The notes under the pieces were generated by a model. That model saw nothing but the letters and a program-made list of their open reading frames with translations. It was not told the DNA's origin and ran no database searches. Positions 49,931-63,512 of a stretch of DNA of 64,000 nucleotides are shown here, piece by piece (position 1 is the first letter of the stretch; every line of letters starts with the position of its first letter). Source of the DNA: Carallia brachiata. Lineage: Eukaryota > Streptophyta > Magnoliopsida > Malpighiales > Rhizophoraceae. Location of the stretch: NCBI GenBank assembly GCA_021464245.1, contig JADCRB010000030.1:1-64000 (forward strand), given 5' to 3'. Both the position numbers and the translations under genes were made by a program.

Positions 49931-51759
49931 GAAGCAGAGAGGTGGCGCGTGGAGCTGCACACGGGCCGCCGACCTTCATTTTCAGTGACTTCGCGTTAGG
50001 GGCTCCTCACCATTGCAGGTTGAGTTGGCAAATGCGCGGATCAGGTTGGTTTCGGATTGTATTATTCAGGTTTCGGTTTTTCATGTTTGCAACTTTTTGT
50101 TTGAATTATTTGGATTTTGTTTCTTTTGAATTTCAGGCATTCTGCGTTTTGAGTTATTCAGATTTTAAGTTATTTGGATTATTTGGATTTACCGGGTTTC
50201 GGCTTAGATTTTGATGGATTTTAGGTTGATCCATTGTTATAATTTTATTTGATACCCATATATATATATAATCCAAATGCGAAAATAAAATTTTTATTAA
50301 TTTAAAAATTTTAGATGATTTGTAAAGAAAATATACAATTAATTAGTAAAAAAATACATTATAATTAAGTGCATATTATATTATTTTACTCGTATTGAAT
50401 ATCATAAATATCATGTTATAGTAATTATATATAATATATTCAAAAAAAAAATACTAATTAAAATTCACATAAAATAATTCAATTTAAAAGTTAAATATTT
50501 AAAGAAACAAAATTTATAATTGAGATTTTTCTCTCAATTGTAACAATGCCTATATATTACATTACTTCTTTGAAAATTATATGATTTGAAATTTTTACAA
50601 GAATTAAGTAGACTTCGAATCATTTATTCAATTACTTTATTTATTGTTCATTCATTTCATTACTTTAAAATATTTATGTAAAACAAAAAATTCATTTATT
50701 TTATATATTTGATAATTTTGTTAAAATTAAAAATAAACTCAATTACTAAATATTATACAATAGAAGTTTGTATTGCATTCTATACTATGAAACTAAGTTT
50801 TATAACTTTGCGATTGTACAATTTATGATCTCATTTGTGCAAAATAAAAAATTATATAGATATTTTTTTGTTGCTATGAAATTTTTCCACCCAACTTTGT
50901 AGGTTCTCTATAATGAAACACATTAAGGGGTCTTAATGTTTTTTTTTTTTGTCAATTCAATAATATGTATTGAAATTATAACTTTCTCGTATTTTTCTTC
51001 CTCTTTATTTTATTTTATTTTATTTTATATAAAGTTTTCTTGAAAGTTGACCATAAATACGATGATCCACATACTAAAGATGCAACTTTTTTTATTAAAA
51101 AATATAATAAAAATTTGAATGGAATTTAATTAAAATAAAAATAATTGAAAATATACTTATATGATGTAAAATCATATTTATATCATGTCTTTTAAGGCAT
51201 AATGATTAAATTTTATATTTCTATTTTAGAAGTTTTGAGATAGAGATGCGAAATTTATAAGAATGAAAAAATTATTTCTATTGTATAATTCGTAAATCAA
51301 TGAAATTTTTATAAATAAAAAAAATCATATATTTATTATACTCGTAAAAAAAAGTATAAAATAAGTATAGCAAACGGATAAACATCAAAAAAAAAGAAAA
51401 AAGGAAAAAGAAAAAGGAGAACAACAAAATCCAATGAGGGCATGGGTAGATGGTTGAGATGACTACTATCTTATTACTGCAAACGGACAAAAAAAAATAG
51501 ATATCTTCGCTAGGAATTTCTAAGTAGTATTCATTGAGTCTGACGAAAGTGAGATGAAAGTGATAAAAATAAAATTAAAGTGATATAAATTATTAAGTAG
51601 TTGAATTTAAAAAAAATAGATAATTAATATTATTATATATATTTTATCTTAATTTATATTTGTTAACTTATACTCATAATGCGTGTGTCTTGATATGAAC
51701 GGCATATGACAGCATCTCTCCCAGCCTAACTGTCTCATCATTTTTTAATAAAATTTGCG
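49931..51759. other. BAHD 3' flank and AT-rich spacer
   Basis: Contains T-rich low-complexity sequence with repeated TTATTTGGATT-like units (50040-50215), then very AT-rich DNA. A short patch at 51435-51480 and another at 51690-51720 recall sequences near 47.2 and 47.8 kb on the other side of the BAHD gene, suggesting shared dispersed repeats. No gene is supported. Confidence 0.4.
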
Positions 51760-52148
51760 ACGCTTCATTTAGAAAAATTGTAACATTTCTACTGATTTTG
51801 AACATTAGTTTTATTTGTCATATACTTTCTAATATATTATAATTGGTTTTGTACTAAAACACAATTTTCTAAAAAAATATTGAACAATAATTTAAACTAT
51901 ACAATATTCATATAGGATAATTAGGTTAAAGCAAATGTTATCAAATGAGTGTTTAACTCGTACATTGAAAGATTTACAAACTTGAGCAATTCAAGCTAAA
52001 AATAGCTCACAATCAAGTATTAACGATATGAATCATATGATAAAACAACTACAAATTCTATAAAGTCTAGATTACTAGATAGGACAATTCAGAAAAAGTG
52101 ACTGCAATAACTAATGAGATGGTGCACATTAGGTTAAGAGACAAGATG

Positions 52149-55100
52149 GCATTACTGGGGCTTTTATGTTTTAACCTTGGAACAAAATGGAAAGAGTTTT
52201 GTTACATAAATATAGTTAATTTAGCGTATTTTAGATATAAAATTATTTAATTAGTATACTATCATGATTATTAGATTATAGACGTGTATTTTTAATTTTT
52301 ACCAATAATTGTGATTATATATCAAAAGATTAAATATTTTTATTTAACGATGATAGTATGATATATAAACATATTGAATTTATAGAGTTCCTCATAACAT
52401 TTTTTTTAAAATTGAAATGAAAATATTTTGTGGGTACGCAGAAATGGGAATAAGATAGACACGTAATAATTCAGATCGTTAGATCATGAAAAGAGTATTA
52501 AATTTTTAAAACATAAACTATTAAATATCGTTAAATTAATTTATGTGTTTACTATGTATCTCATTAAATATATCTGTAAAATTAAACTCAAATTGAAATG
52601 TGATGATTATTATTAAAAGGTTTTGAATTTAGGAGGTCGAGGAGCTAAGCATACACGGAGGCCTATAATACTGCAGGCAATTTCCCCCCAGACAATAATT
52701 TTAAGATTAAGAATAGTAATCAAAAAGATACTCTAGGGTAGGTCGAATCAATATAATTCTAGGGATTGTTTCGTTATCTGTTTCGTAACCATAGAATTTT
52801 TTACATTTTCTAAAGGGCAAAAAAATGTTAAAAATCTAAGGACACAAATAATTGAGGCATAAAGGTTAAAGTTTTAACTTATTTTAAATTTCATTTATAA
52901 TATTTTTTTTTAAATTTAATTCATAACGTTACATTCGTCAGTTTAATTTGGTCCTTTTGTTTATAACGCTGTTAACCCTACTGACGTGATATGACGGGGT
53001 TTGACACATCATCAATTTTTTTATGTCAGCGTGTCACGTCAGCATCTATTACTGACATGGTATAGACATAAAGGTTAATTTGACCCACAATATTTTAACA
53101 TATTTTAGAATTCACTCATAACGTTTTTTTTGTATTAAAATTGGTCTATAACATTACATCTGTTAGTTTAATTTAATCTTTCAGTCCATAATGCTGTTAA
53201 CTCAGCAAATGTGAGACGACGAAGTATGACGCATCAATAATTTTCGTCTATGTCGACATATCACGCCTGTATCTCTTACTGACGTGGCATTTTTAACTGC
53301 AGCAAAATTTTAAAATCCAAACCAAATATTTGTACTGAAAATCACACTTTACAAATTCAAATAAAACAAAAAACTAAAATTTATCAATATATAACCACTT
53401 AAATACCTTTATTTTTTTAACAAAAAAAAAATTAATAAAATTCAATAAAAATCATTGTTATCTTTACCTTTGAATTTTTTTTTTCCATTATTGTCATTAT
53501 TTCCTCGTCAAACTATCTCCGTCGCCTCCAACCACAATTAGTATTGCCAGTATAGAGCCATCTCTAAAAATACTATGCGCCGATCCTCTCGATCCTACCA
53601 CCCACACACCAAAAAAAAACTAGCAGACTGCTGAAAACTGTATTTCTAAAGTTGCACCGCTACATGTTCTGACCAATCCACCCTTATTTGCAGTTCTCTT
53701 ATCATTTAAACAGAAAATATAATCTCTATTTGCCATTTTGATAGAGAAAAAAAAAAAAAGAATTTTTAGTGTTTTTTTTTCTTTTTCCTATTATGTCAGC
53801 AAAAGATGTTGATGTGGTATATTGACATGAAAAAAATTAATGACGTGTCAAATTTCGTAACGTTATGTTAGCGAAGTTAACGACGTTATATACGAAAAAA
53901 TTAAATTGACTAAAAGATGTAACGTTATGAACCAATTTTAACCAAAAAAATGTTATAGGTGAAATTTAAAATAAACTAAAATTTTGTGGATCAAATTAAA
54001 CTCTATGCATTACTGGGGCTTTTATGTTTTAACCTTGGAACAAAATGGAAAGAGTTTTGTTACATAAATATAATTAATTTAGCGTATTTTAGATATAAAA
54101 TTATTTAATTAGTATACTATAATGATTATTAGATTATAGACGTGTATTTTTAATTTTTACCAATAATTGTGATTATATATCAAAAGATTAAATATTTTTA
54201 TTTAACGATGATAGTATGATATATAAACATATTGAATTTATAGAGTTCCTCATAACATTTTTTTTAAAAATTGAAATGAAAATATTTTGTGGGTACGCAG
54301 AAATGGGAATAAGATAGACACGTAATAATTCAGATCGTTAGATCATGAAAAGAGTATTAAATTTTTAAAACATAAACTATTAAATATCGTTAAATTAATT
54401 TATGTGTTTACTATGTATCTCATTAAATATATCTGTAAAATTAAACTCAAATTGAAATGTGATGATTATTTAAAAGGTTTTGAATTTAGGAGGTCGAGGA
54501 GCTAAGCATACACGGAGGCCTAAATACTGCAGGCAATTTCCCCCAGACAATAATTTTAAGATTAGAATAGTAATCAAAAAGCTACTCTAGGGTAGGTCGA
54601 ATCAATATAATTCTAGGGATTGTTTCGTTATCTGTTCGTAACCATAGAATTTTTTACATTTTCTAAAGGGCAAAAAAATGTTAAAATCTAAGGACACAAA
54701 TAATTGAGGCATAAAGGTTAAAGTTTAACTTATTTTAAATTTCATTTAAATTTTTTTTTAAATTTAATTCATAACGTTACATTCGTCAGTTTAATTTGGT
54801 CCTTTGTTTATAACGCTGTTAACCCTACTGACGTGATATGACGGGGTTTGACACATCATCAATTTTTTTATGTCAGCGTGTCACGTCAGCATCTATTACT
54901 GACATGGTATAGACATAAAGGTTAATTTGACCCAATATTTTAACATATTTTAGAATTCACTCATAACGTTTTTTTGTATTAAAATTGGTCTATAACATTA
55001 CATCTGTTAGTTTAATTAATCTTTCAGTCCATAATGCTGTTAACTCAGCAAATGTGAGACGACGAAGTATGACGCATCAATAATTTCGTCTATGTCGAAT

Positions 55101-55845
55101 ATCACGCCTGTATCTCTTACTGACGTGGCATTTTAACTGCAGCAGCAAATTTTAAAATCCAAATCAAATATTTGTACTGAAAATCACACTTTACAAATCA
55201 AATAAACAAAAAACTAAAATTTATCAAGATATAACCACTTAAATACCTTTATTTTTTAACAAAAAAAAAATTAATAAAATTCAATAAAAATCATTGTTAT
55301 CTTTACCTTTGAATTTTTTTTTTCCATTATTGTCATTATTTCCTCGTCAAACTATCGCCGTCGCCTCCAACCACAATTAGTATTGCCAGTATAGAGCCAT
55401 CTCTAAAAATACTATGCGCCGATCCTCTCGATCCTACCACCCACACACCAAAAAAAACTAGCAGACTGCTGAAAACTGTATTTCTAAAGTTGCACCGCTA
55501 CATGTTCTGACCAATCCACCCTTATTTGCAGTTCTCTTATCATTTAAACAGAAAATATAATCTCTATTTGCCATTTTGATAGAGAAAAAAAAAAAAGAAT
55601 TTTTAGTGTTTTTTTTTCTTTTTCCTATTATGTCAGCAAAAGATGTTGATGTGGTATATTGACATGAAAAAAATTAATGACGTGTCAAATTTCGTAACGT
55701 TATGTTAGCGAAGTTAACGACGTTATATACGAAAAAATTAAATTGACTAAAAGATGTAACGTTATGAACCAATTTTAACCAAAAAAATGTTATAGGTGAA
55801 ATTTAAAATAAACTAAAATTTTGTGGATCAAATTAAACTCTATGC
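52149..55845. repeat. 1.85 kb tandem duplication (52149-54006 and 54007-55845)
   Basis: Both copies start GCATTACTGGGGCTTTTATG and run in parallel to a shared end AAATTAAACTCTATGC. The second copy is about 19 bases shorter. Differences are mainly 1-2 base deletions in the second copy (for example GACCCACAATATT versus GACCCAATATT), with few substitutions. The duplicated block spans the left boundary of the Mutator-like element, so it arose after that insertion. Confidence 0.9.
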
Positions 55846-56068
55846 CTATATCACGTCAGTTACAGATGTTAACGTGATATGCTCACATAAAAAAAAATTG
55901 ATAATGTGTCAAACTCTATTGTGTCACGTCAATGGGGCTAACGACGTTATGAACAGAAAGACTAAATTAAACTAATGAACGTAACGTTGTCGACTAAATT
56001 TAATACAAAAATATTATAAATAAAATTTAAAATAAACTAAAGTTTAATAGAATAAATTGAACTTTATT
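52854..56068. mobile_element. Mutator-like element with about 200-bp inverted ends, enlarged by a tandem duplication
   Basis: The left 200 bp (GAGGCATAAAGG..., with CATAACGTTACATTCGTCAG) matches the reverse complement of the right 200 bp (to 56068) for most of its length. Both contain the motifs TGTTTATAACGCTGTTAA-like, TGACGTGATATGA and GTTTGACACATCATC or close variants. The flanks CAAATAATT (52845-52853) and TCAATAATT (56069-56077) fit a 9-bp duplication. Subtracting the tandem copy, the original element was about 1.4 kb. A central patch (53510-53760) resembles non-repeat sequence with no coding frame. No transposase is present. Confidence 0.62.
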
Positions 56069-59000
56069 TCAATAATTAAATAATCATTTATAGTTATGAT
56101 GAGATCGATGTTCAATATTTTATGCTGAGGAGACACGCCAAGTATCTTACTGCCACGTGAATCTCACTTATTTTTTTCTTCGTCTACTTAAAAATAAAAA
56201 ATTGCAGTTTCACCCCGTTGCAGTCAAAATTCTCCTCTAAGACAAACCTAGAAGTCCTTTTCTTTCGCAAGATGTGCCATCCTATGATTGCGTGAGATTC
56301 GTTCTTACCCTAAAATCATAAATCAGTAAAATTTAATATACATACATTTCTGTATATGTTATAAATATAGTTTAATGACTCTTATTAAATTTTAAAAATT
56401 TAGTGATCTAATAATTTAGAACGACGACTCTTATTTACTGTATACAGTTAAGTGATGTAATATTTGTTAACAGATTTATGACGCGCTATTTCTAATTTCT
56501 TATTTTGATTAAGAAAAAAACATGCATTCCATGGTAATGTTTATTGGATTATTCTATTTGCACCCTCAATGACAATTCAAAATTTATGTGACAAGTAACG
56601 TTCGGTACCTTACCTTCTCCACAAAGCTTTGTTTTTTTTGTTTGTTTTTTTTTTCTCTTTTTAAAAGTGTGCTTTGATTGCTTTTATTTTAATCTGGTTG
56701 GGCGGTGTACCCATTTATAAAAGGCCATGAATGAGCTCTCAAGCAAAGAATATTTTGAGCCATCTTGCCCTTTTTATAGCTTATTACAGTTTGACCATTG
56801 TGGACTTCTTAGCCAGTGACCCAAACGAACGAGATGACGAAAAATCCACCAACAAATGGAACAAAGTGAGTCTGTCTTGTAGCAGCTTATAGACACTCTC
56901 TTGAGATCTTTGTCCATTGCACCGGATCTACGAAACACTGCCATGTCCTCAGACAAACAGATTCAGAGACTAATAAAAGAGAGATAGATAGAGTAAAAGG
57001 AGAGATGGGAAATCCATATTTAACCGTGTCATCAGATTGTGCAGCTTGAATACAATTTTTAAAAGAAGTGGCACAAGAAAAAATAACACGAAAGAAATAG
57101 ATAGGGAATCAAAGAAAATATGGCAAAGTCTCTACGAACAAGAAAACGTTTGGCTGGCCTTGGTGTTTTTTTTTTGTTTTTTTTTTTTTTGAAAAACCAA
57201 ACTAATCTTCAATGTTGGATATATATAGACACACGCACACTTGCTTTCCATAGTGTGGGCGCAGAGGGGTTACCCCTTACCCAGACCAAAACTGGGACGA
57301 CTCGAAAATGCCTGGTGTCTCTTTGTTTAATATATATATATATATAACAATAGAAAAGGGGAGGCAATAATTAATTTTGAGTAACATCTCTTGAAAATAC
57401 TTTAATAATTAAAACTTAAAATTTTATTTTAATATTAAAAAAATAAGCTTAATATTTATAACAACAGAGAGAACTACACTAAACATATCATTCACGGCAT
57501 AACAAACTTCTTACTAAATGAAAAAAAGTTAATTAATTTTATCTGGTGTTGCTTGCCAAAGGCTGGTTGTGAATATCACCTTGACTGCGACTTCACTGTG
57601 AGGAGGGGTTTTGGGACTTGGCAATGGTAGGTAATGTGTTATATTATAATGATTATTATTGTTATTTCACGTAAATAATGTTAATTTGTGATTTTTATGT
57701 AATGTGAGATTTGTACCATAAGTGTGTCTGATCGCTTTCTGATCAAAAGAACAGTGTTAGATCGCTTACATCACTCACATTCACTCAGAAAAACTATCCT
57801 TTTGGATTCTCTTTATTTGTAAAGATTTTCACCCTTTGCCAATTGCAGTTGCTCCCTCTCTCTCTCTCTCTCTCTCTCCCCCCATTATTTTCTTTTGCCT
57901 TGTCTGTTCGTATGCAATTTCCTTTTATGGCAGTATTATTATTGTGTTCACATTATTATTTTGGACCCTTCCCTTCTTTTTCACTGGTGTGAGGTTAATT
58001 AAAAGATTTTTTTATTTATTAAAATATTTATTGTGCAATACTATACAAAGATAATTTTTTTATTATTATAAACACTCTTTTGTAAAAGTAGAATCAAATC
58101 TCTAGAAAAAGTTGTATATTTTAACCATGAGGTGATTTTTAATGACGTTAATTAAAAGTTCTAAAAAGTGGTGAGAACCCACTTTAGTTGCTAGAGATGG
58201 AAGGTGCGAGTAATCCCCGGATTGATAGCAAAATTACTTGGACAATCGTTATCTGTTTTTTTTCTCCGTTAGAAACCCATTCGAATAATGTATTGGTGAG
58301 CGAGTTTTGAATATGCGTGTGTTTCCCATTAATTTGTCCGAAAAAAAAATCTCATTGGGGACACAATTGTTATTCTGTGTTATTCTGTTGTTTGCATTTT
58401 TATATCAGTTACATAAGTCAATGATGAGATATAAAATGCAGTTTTGGTCAAAAAAAATAAAATAAAATGCACTTGGAATTATGTTTAAAATGGTAAAATT
58501 AAATTCTTGATCATTTCGCGTCTTCTATTCAAGAATCTTTTCAATTTTTCATTTTTCAATTTTTTGGTACAAGTTCAAGAGTGGTAGAAAATTTTTAACG
58601 AATACCTAATTATGACACATAACAAGCCAGATAAAAGTACATTTTCTAAATTTTTTTCACAAATATTCCTACAAAAAACAATGAAAATTTAAAATCATGG
58701 ATGCCCAATGATTTACGAACTTTACAGAAAAATTAAGAAAATAAACTATGTATACCGTTTTTCAAGTACTTCATCTGTGAACTTTAGTTCAAATAATTAG
58801 AGAAAATTAGTTCATAAAACTATGAATGTATCCTAGTATCAATGATAGAATGTATATATAATTGAGATAGCTTCAAGGAAAATTGGCTGATTTTAAGGTA
58901 ACCTATCCTACCTTAACTTATTTCTAGGCTCAGGAACCAGATTGTTCTTGATTGGGATGTAACATAAAAATGGACACTGGCCATGGTATTAGGGGACCAT

Positions 59001-62000
59001 CTATGATTCTCCCAAAACTAGTATGTTTCGGTACGTTGTATTCATAATTTCATTTGGGATATGGGATAAGAGAGACAAAATTCTTCCCATAGATATTATT
59101 TCTGCCATAGTTTTTTAAAAGAACATGTACCTGTCTCCAATAAATTCACAGGCCACAACATATTTAGGACAAGCACCTCATGTCCTTGAAAAAGTTAATA
59201 TGAAATTTACTATTTGTCCAATTCCTAAATTTTTGAACATGGTATTTTGTAAATGTTTCCTGAGACAATGATTCATCATGTGCTGTCCTGTCACATACCT
59301 GACAAATGGACTTCATATTATGGATTGGGGATAGCTTTTTTTTTTTTTTTTTTGCATTAAAAAATATATTGAGTGATAAACTAAACAGTAAAAATAGTTT
59401 TTATTCTTATAAAATAAGTATATTGGGTTGTAAATTAATAATAAAGGTTCTTCTTCTTATAATCATGAGCCTCATACTTATTTTTTTAGGATAAAAATTA
59501 AAAATTTAAAAATTATAAATCTAAATTCTTAATTAGTGACCAGCAGGACATATTTGTGATAGCTTACTGGAAATGAGTTATTTCGTTGCATTGGAAACTG
59601 TCCTCTCAGTCTAGTACAATGTTAAGCAAAGTGGACCATATATGAAAAGTCCTTTTGAGATATGAATGCTGCCAGCATTTGGGCTCACAGCTCATGGTCC
59701 CAATATTTGTGAATTTGGATTTCACATGCTGATGCTGGCATCTACAGCTGCCTTTTCTCTTTATTCCTAAACATCCTGTTTCCTTTCAATATCATGGACA
59801 GGATGATGTTACCAATCACTCATTTTGCACCCAACATCATAATAAAGTGATCACAGCTACTCAATCTGTACTGCCTTGTTTTGTTTGGTTGTTGCAAATA
59901 TAGTCTTGAATTACTTTTACTATCGATCCAGTCAATCATCACTAGCATTGATTCAGCGTCCAAAAGGACTTATACACATACACCCCATAATTGCAGATTT
60001 GTAGGAGTAAGAAATTACAGTTACAAAATTAATTAAATTACTTTATTGACCTAGTTAAGTTAATAAATTCAAAGATAAGTTCCGTGGTCTAACTAACTAT
60101 TCGAATTTGTTAGAGTAGTTTATCCAAATAACATTCTTAAGAATGTACATGTGAAATTTTTTTTAGTTTTCTCGTTCGATGTTTATTTGTTATTTCAAGG
60201 GAAAAATACTAAATTTGGTTCTAAATTTTTTGAGCTTTTTTCGATGTGGTCCTAAGTTCCATTCTAATTCGGTTTTTTTTTTTTTGTACAGAAAAAGTGA
60301 ATATATATTAAATATGTAATTGAAAAAATTTTCATTTTTTTATCCAAGGAGCAATAAATTGGAATTGAATTATAAGTTATAAGACTCAAATGAAAACAGC
60401 AAAATGTTTAGAACTATATTTTAAAATCTCAAAAAATTTATGACCTAATTAGTACTTATCCGGTTGTTTTAATAGAATTGAGAAAAGTTCACCAATAAGT
60501 CACTAACATCTAATTTTGTTTAAGTCTAATCTAATTGAATGTAGAGATATTGTCTTTTAACAATTTATTTCATATCGATTTTAAAACGTAATAGAATTAA
60601 ATTAAAATTAAAAAAAACTTTAATAAATTTAATTTTATAACCAGAATTTCATGTTTGATATTCGTTGTAAAGTTAAAAATTACGTTAATTCTCTGCATCA
60701 CAGTCCTTAATTAAAAGAATAAAGTAATTTGATATAGTTTCTTTTTATGAGATTTTGACATGTGTAGTCCAAACCTTTTTGTTGTAATTAAGCCATTTTA
60801 CGTATCAAAATTTTTTTTTTTTAATAAAGAGTTTAACTACATTGACTCAAATCTTGTACATTTAATTGCACGCAAGATTCAAAATTTGCTAATATAAAAA
60901 TTAGAATAACTAAATTGAAAATTGTAAGTCACAAAAAAAGATAAATGTTATAACAGAGATTAAATATTTTTGTTAGTCTATTGATTTTTTAAAATTAATT
61001 ATAGTTTAGTAATATAATAGATCATAATATACGCTATAAGACACAATAATTTTTTTATTTTACAATAGGAACAAATTCACGTTTAAATGCACTTTGTGCA
61101 ATTTTCGTAGTGCAAATGTGCAATGCAATTGTTTTACTAAAAAACTGAGATGATATAGAAAATAACTATAGAATAGTCACGTCCAATAAAAAATATTTTT
61201 AGCAAAAAATTGTTTTGAATTTTTTTAAAATTAAGATATAAAATAATATTAAGTATATTCAAAGTAATATCAAATATGTTTAAATTTTAATTTTAAAAAA
61301 ATAAATTTTTATTATTTTTTAAAAAATTAAATTCATTCATATAATACACTATAACTATTTTTTATATCTTGCTAATGAAACTCTTTCTTTTACAAGACTT
61401 TCATGTGCGGATGGCCAGTAGATGCTCTGAAAAGAATGTGGCTTGGGTAATTGCCAGTATAAAAGGATAAAAATGTATATTATTTTTTTACAGGCATCTT
61501 TTTTTTATAATATTAAAATAATTATATAATTTATTTAATAATATTTAATAATTTATTTATTTTTTTAAAATTCAGTTACCGTTGTTTTAATATTTATATT
61601 ATTTTAATTTCACTTTAATCAAATTTAAAAAAATTATGAAATTTTTTTCTTCCATTTTAATTTAGTTCGGATTTTTTTTTTGGTTAATTTAATCCAATTT
61701 GAGATCGGCATTAAAGACTTTCCAGGTTTGGAATGATTTGTAAAAGGTCTAATCAATTCGATGATAGGGCAAAAAAAAAGAGGTGGTAACGACATTGAGA
61801 GCATCTCCAGCCACTCGTTCCTATTAAGGTGGCGTTATATCACGTTTCTTCAAAGTTAGTGGGTTTCGTACCGTGAACTTTTACATTAAACAGTATTTAT
61901 AGTATATCAGTAAATATAAGATTGGAATTATAAATTTTTAATTTCTCCAACTGTCCTTTTTTTTTTTTCAATTAATTGATTAGATTTAGAAAAGTTTAAA

Positions 62001-62853
62001 AAAAGTTAATGAATTTCATAGAATATTACCGTATCTATCGGGTCCACCCACTCCCGTTGCATATTTGTAATCTTATTATCAAATAAGATTATGCATCGAA
62101 CTATCGCAGTAGTAAAAATGTATGACTAATGATGGTGATAACAAGTATGGGTTGGAGCACGTTTTGTGTTCATTTGTTAAATAAAGTCTTTAAATCTTCA
62201 ATTTGTCTAAAAATTTTAATTAATAAGGAAGAGTATTATAAATAATGTTAAATTTTATATTTTTTTATATGAAATTTTATATTCTTTAATATACACTTTT
62301 TACACGTATTATATCTAATTAATACTAATATAAAAAATTAGACTAAAATAGATCAAACGTATATCTAAAAGATCAAACTCAAATGCAGGTAAGAATATAA
62401 AACAAGTTTAAATAATATGTTAAATGAAGTTTCTAAACTGAAACGAGCTAAACTTATACATATGGATCATATTATTCACTTGAGTAATGAAACATGTGTA
62501 ACATTTGTCATTTTATTTTTTTTTATTTTGACCAAGGAAATAAATCCATTGTAGATATTTGGTAATCGGATTTATGGGTTAGGATTGGGCTCGTCACCTT
62601 TTTTACGTGCCTTATTTAACCACTTTCATTAGGTAGATCCACCACTAGAACACTATTAAACTAAGCAATCATCCTCTAAACAGATCATAGTGTTAACAAG
62701 TCTAAAATCAATGACACTCTCACTCACAAAAATCTAGAAAATTTAGAGAAACATTATCTCCCTCATAATCATTAAGACTCGAACCATGGTTTGACGTGAG
62801 TCCGATTGCTTTTTTTTTCTCTTTTCATTTTAAATATTTGAGCGTGATAGAAA

Positions 62854-62925
62854 CAAAGTTGTCATAATCAAATCAGCTATCGAATCAAAAATATTAGTAG
62901 TTCAAGATATTTAAACAAGTATTTA

Positions 62926-62974
<49 letters not shown>

Positions 62975-63281
62975 TAATTAAAAAAATAATACTTTTGTAT
63001 AGTGATTAAATTTTAACTTTTTTTAGTTTTAAGGACTAAATGAAAATTTTAGTTAAATTTAGAGTTCAAATTATAATTTAAATAAAATTTGAGATGAAAT
63101 TATAATTTATAAATTTTTGATTTGGTTTGGATTACTTGGACTGGTTCGGTTTTTATCGGTTTCTACAAGTTTTGACCAGTCTGAATTTTGTGAAAATTTT
63201 GCTTTGAATCTAACTAAATCTTCGACTGGTCACCTGTTAAATCGGTCAGATCGATCGTCTAATTTAATTTTTACAATCATG
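62854..63281. mobile_element. AT-rich MITE, present only in unit 2
   Basis: Unit 1 has an uninterrupted site GCGTGGTAGAAAAGG (about 43600-43614). Unit 2 has GATAGAAA (62846-62853) and GGTAGAAA (63282-63289) on either side of the insertion. The ends read CAAAGTTGTCATAA and, reverse complemented, CATGATTGTAAAAATT. It carries an (AT)n run and ACCAGT/GACTGGTC-type motifs as in the family members at 21816 and 29954. Confidence 0.66.
62934..62972. repeat. (AT)n microsatellite
   Basis: A continuous AT run inside the unit 2 MITE. Confidence 0.93.
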
Positions 63282-63512
63282 GGTAGAAAGGGTCTTCGCA
63301 TTAATGTCATGGCTGATAAGTTGATAACCATAAACACTATTTCAGTATCAGACTTACTATTTGTTGGGCCCATGCTTCCAGATAAAATGAAAATGTGAGA
63401 TAATAATTACAATAATAAATGGACTGCACTGGGAGTATATATACGATCGGGTAAAGTTCAAAATTTGATAGTATAATAAATTTCGTTAAAAAAAAAAGAT
63501 AATATAATTAAT

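Larger units (their letters stand above)
51760..63490. repeat. Segmental duplication, unit 2
   Basis: Collinear copy of unit 1 (29650-43820). It lacks the copia element, the poly(A) retro-insertion and the MITEs at 29954-30760 and 32805-33571. It has its own insertions: the Mutator-like element at 52854-56068, extra sequence at about 60860-62110 and a MITE at 62854-63281. No gene is recognised. The TATA-like motif (56716-56724) and the CT run (57856-57880) are conserved with unit 1. Confidence 0.85.

Noticed and set aside
57120..57347. Open frame starting MAKSLRTRKRL in unit 2 as a small basic protein gene
   Set aside because: The homologous place in unit 1 is not preserved as a frame and the frame continues into a poly-T run.
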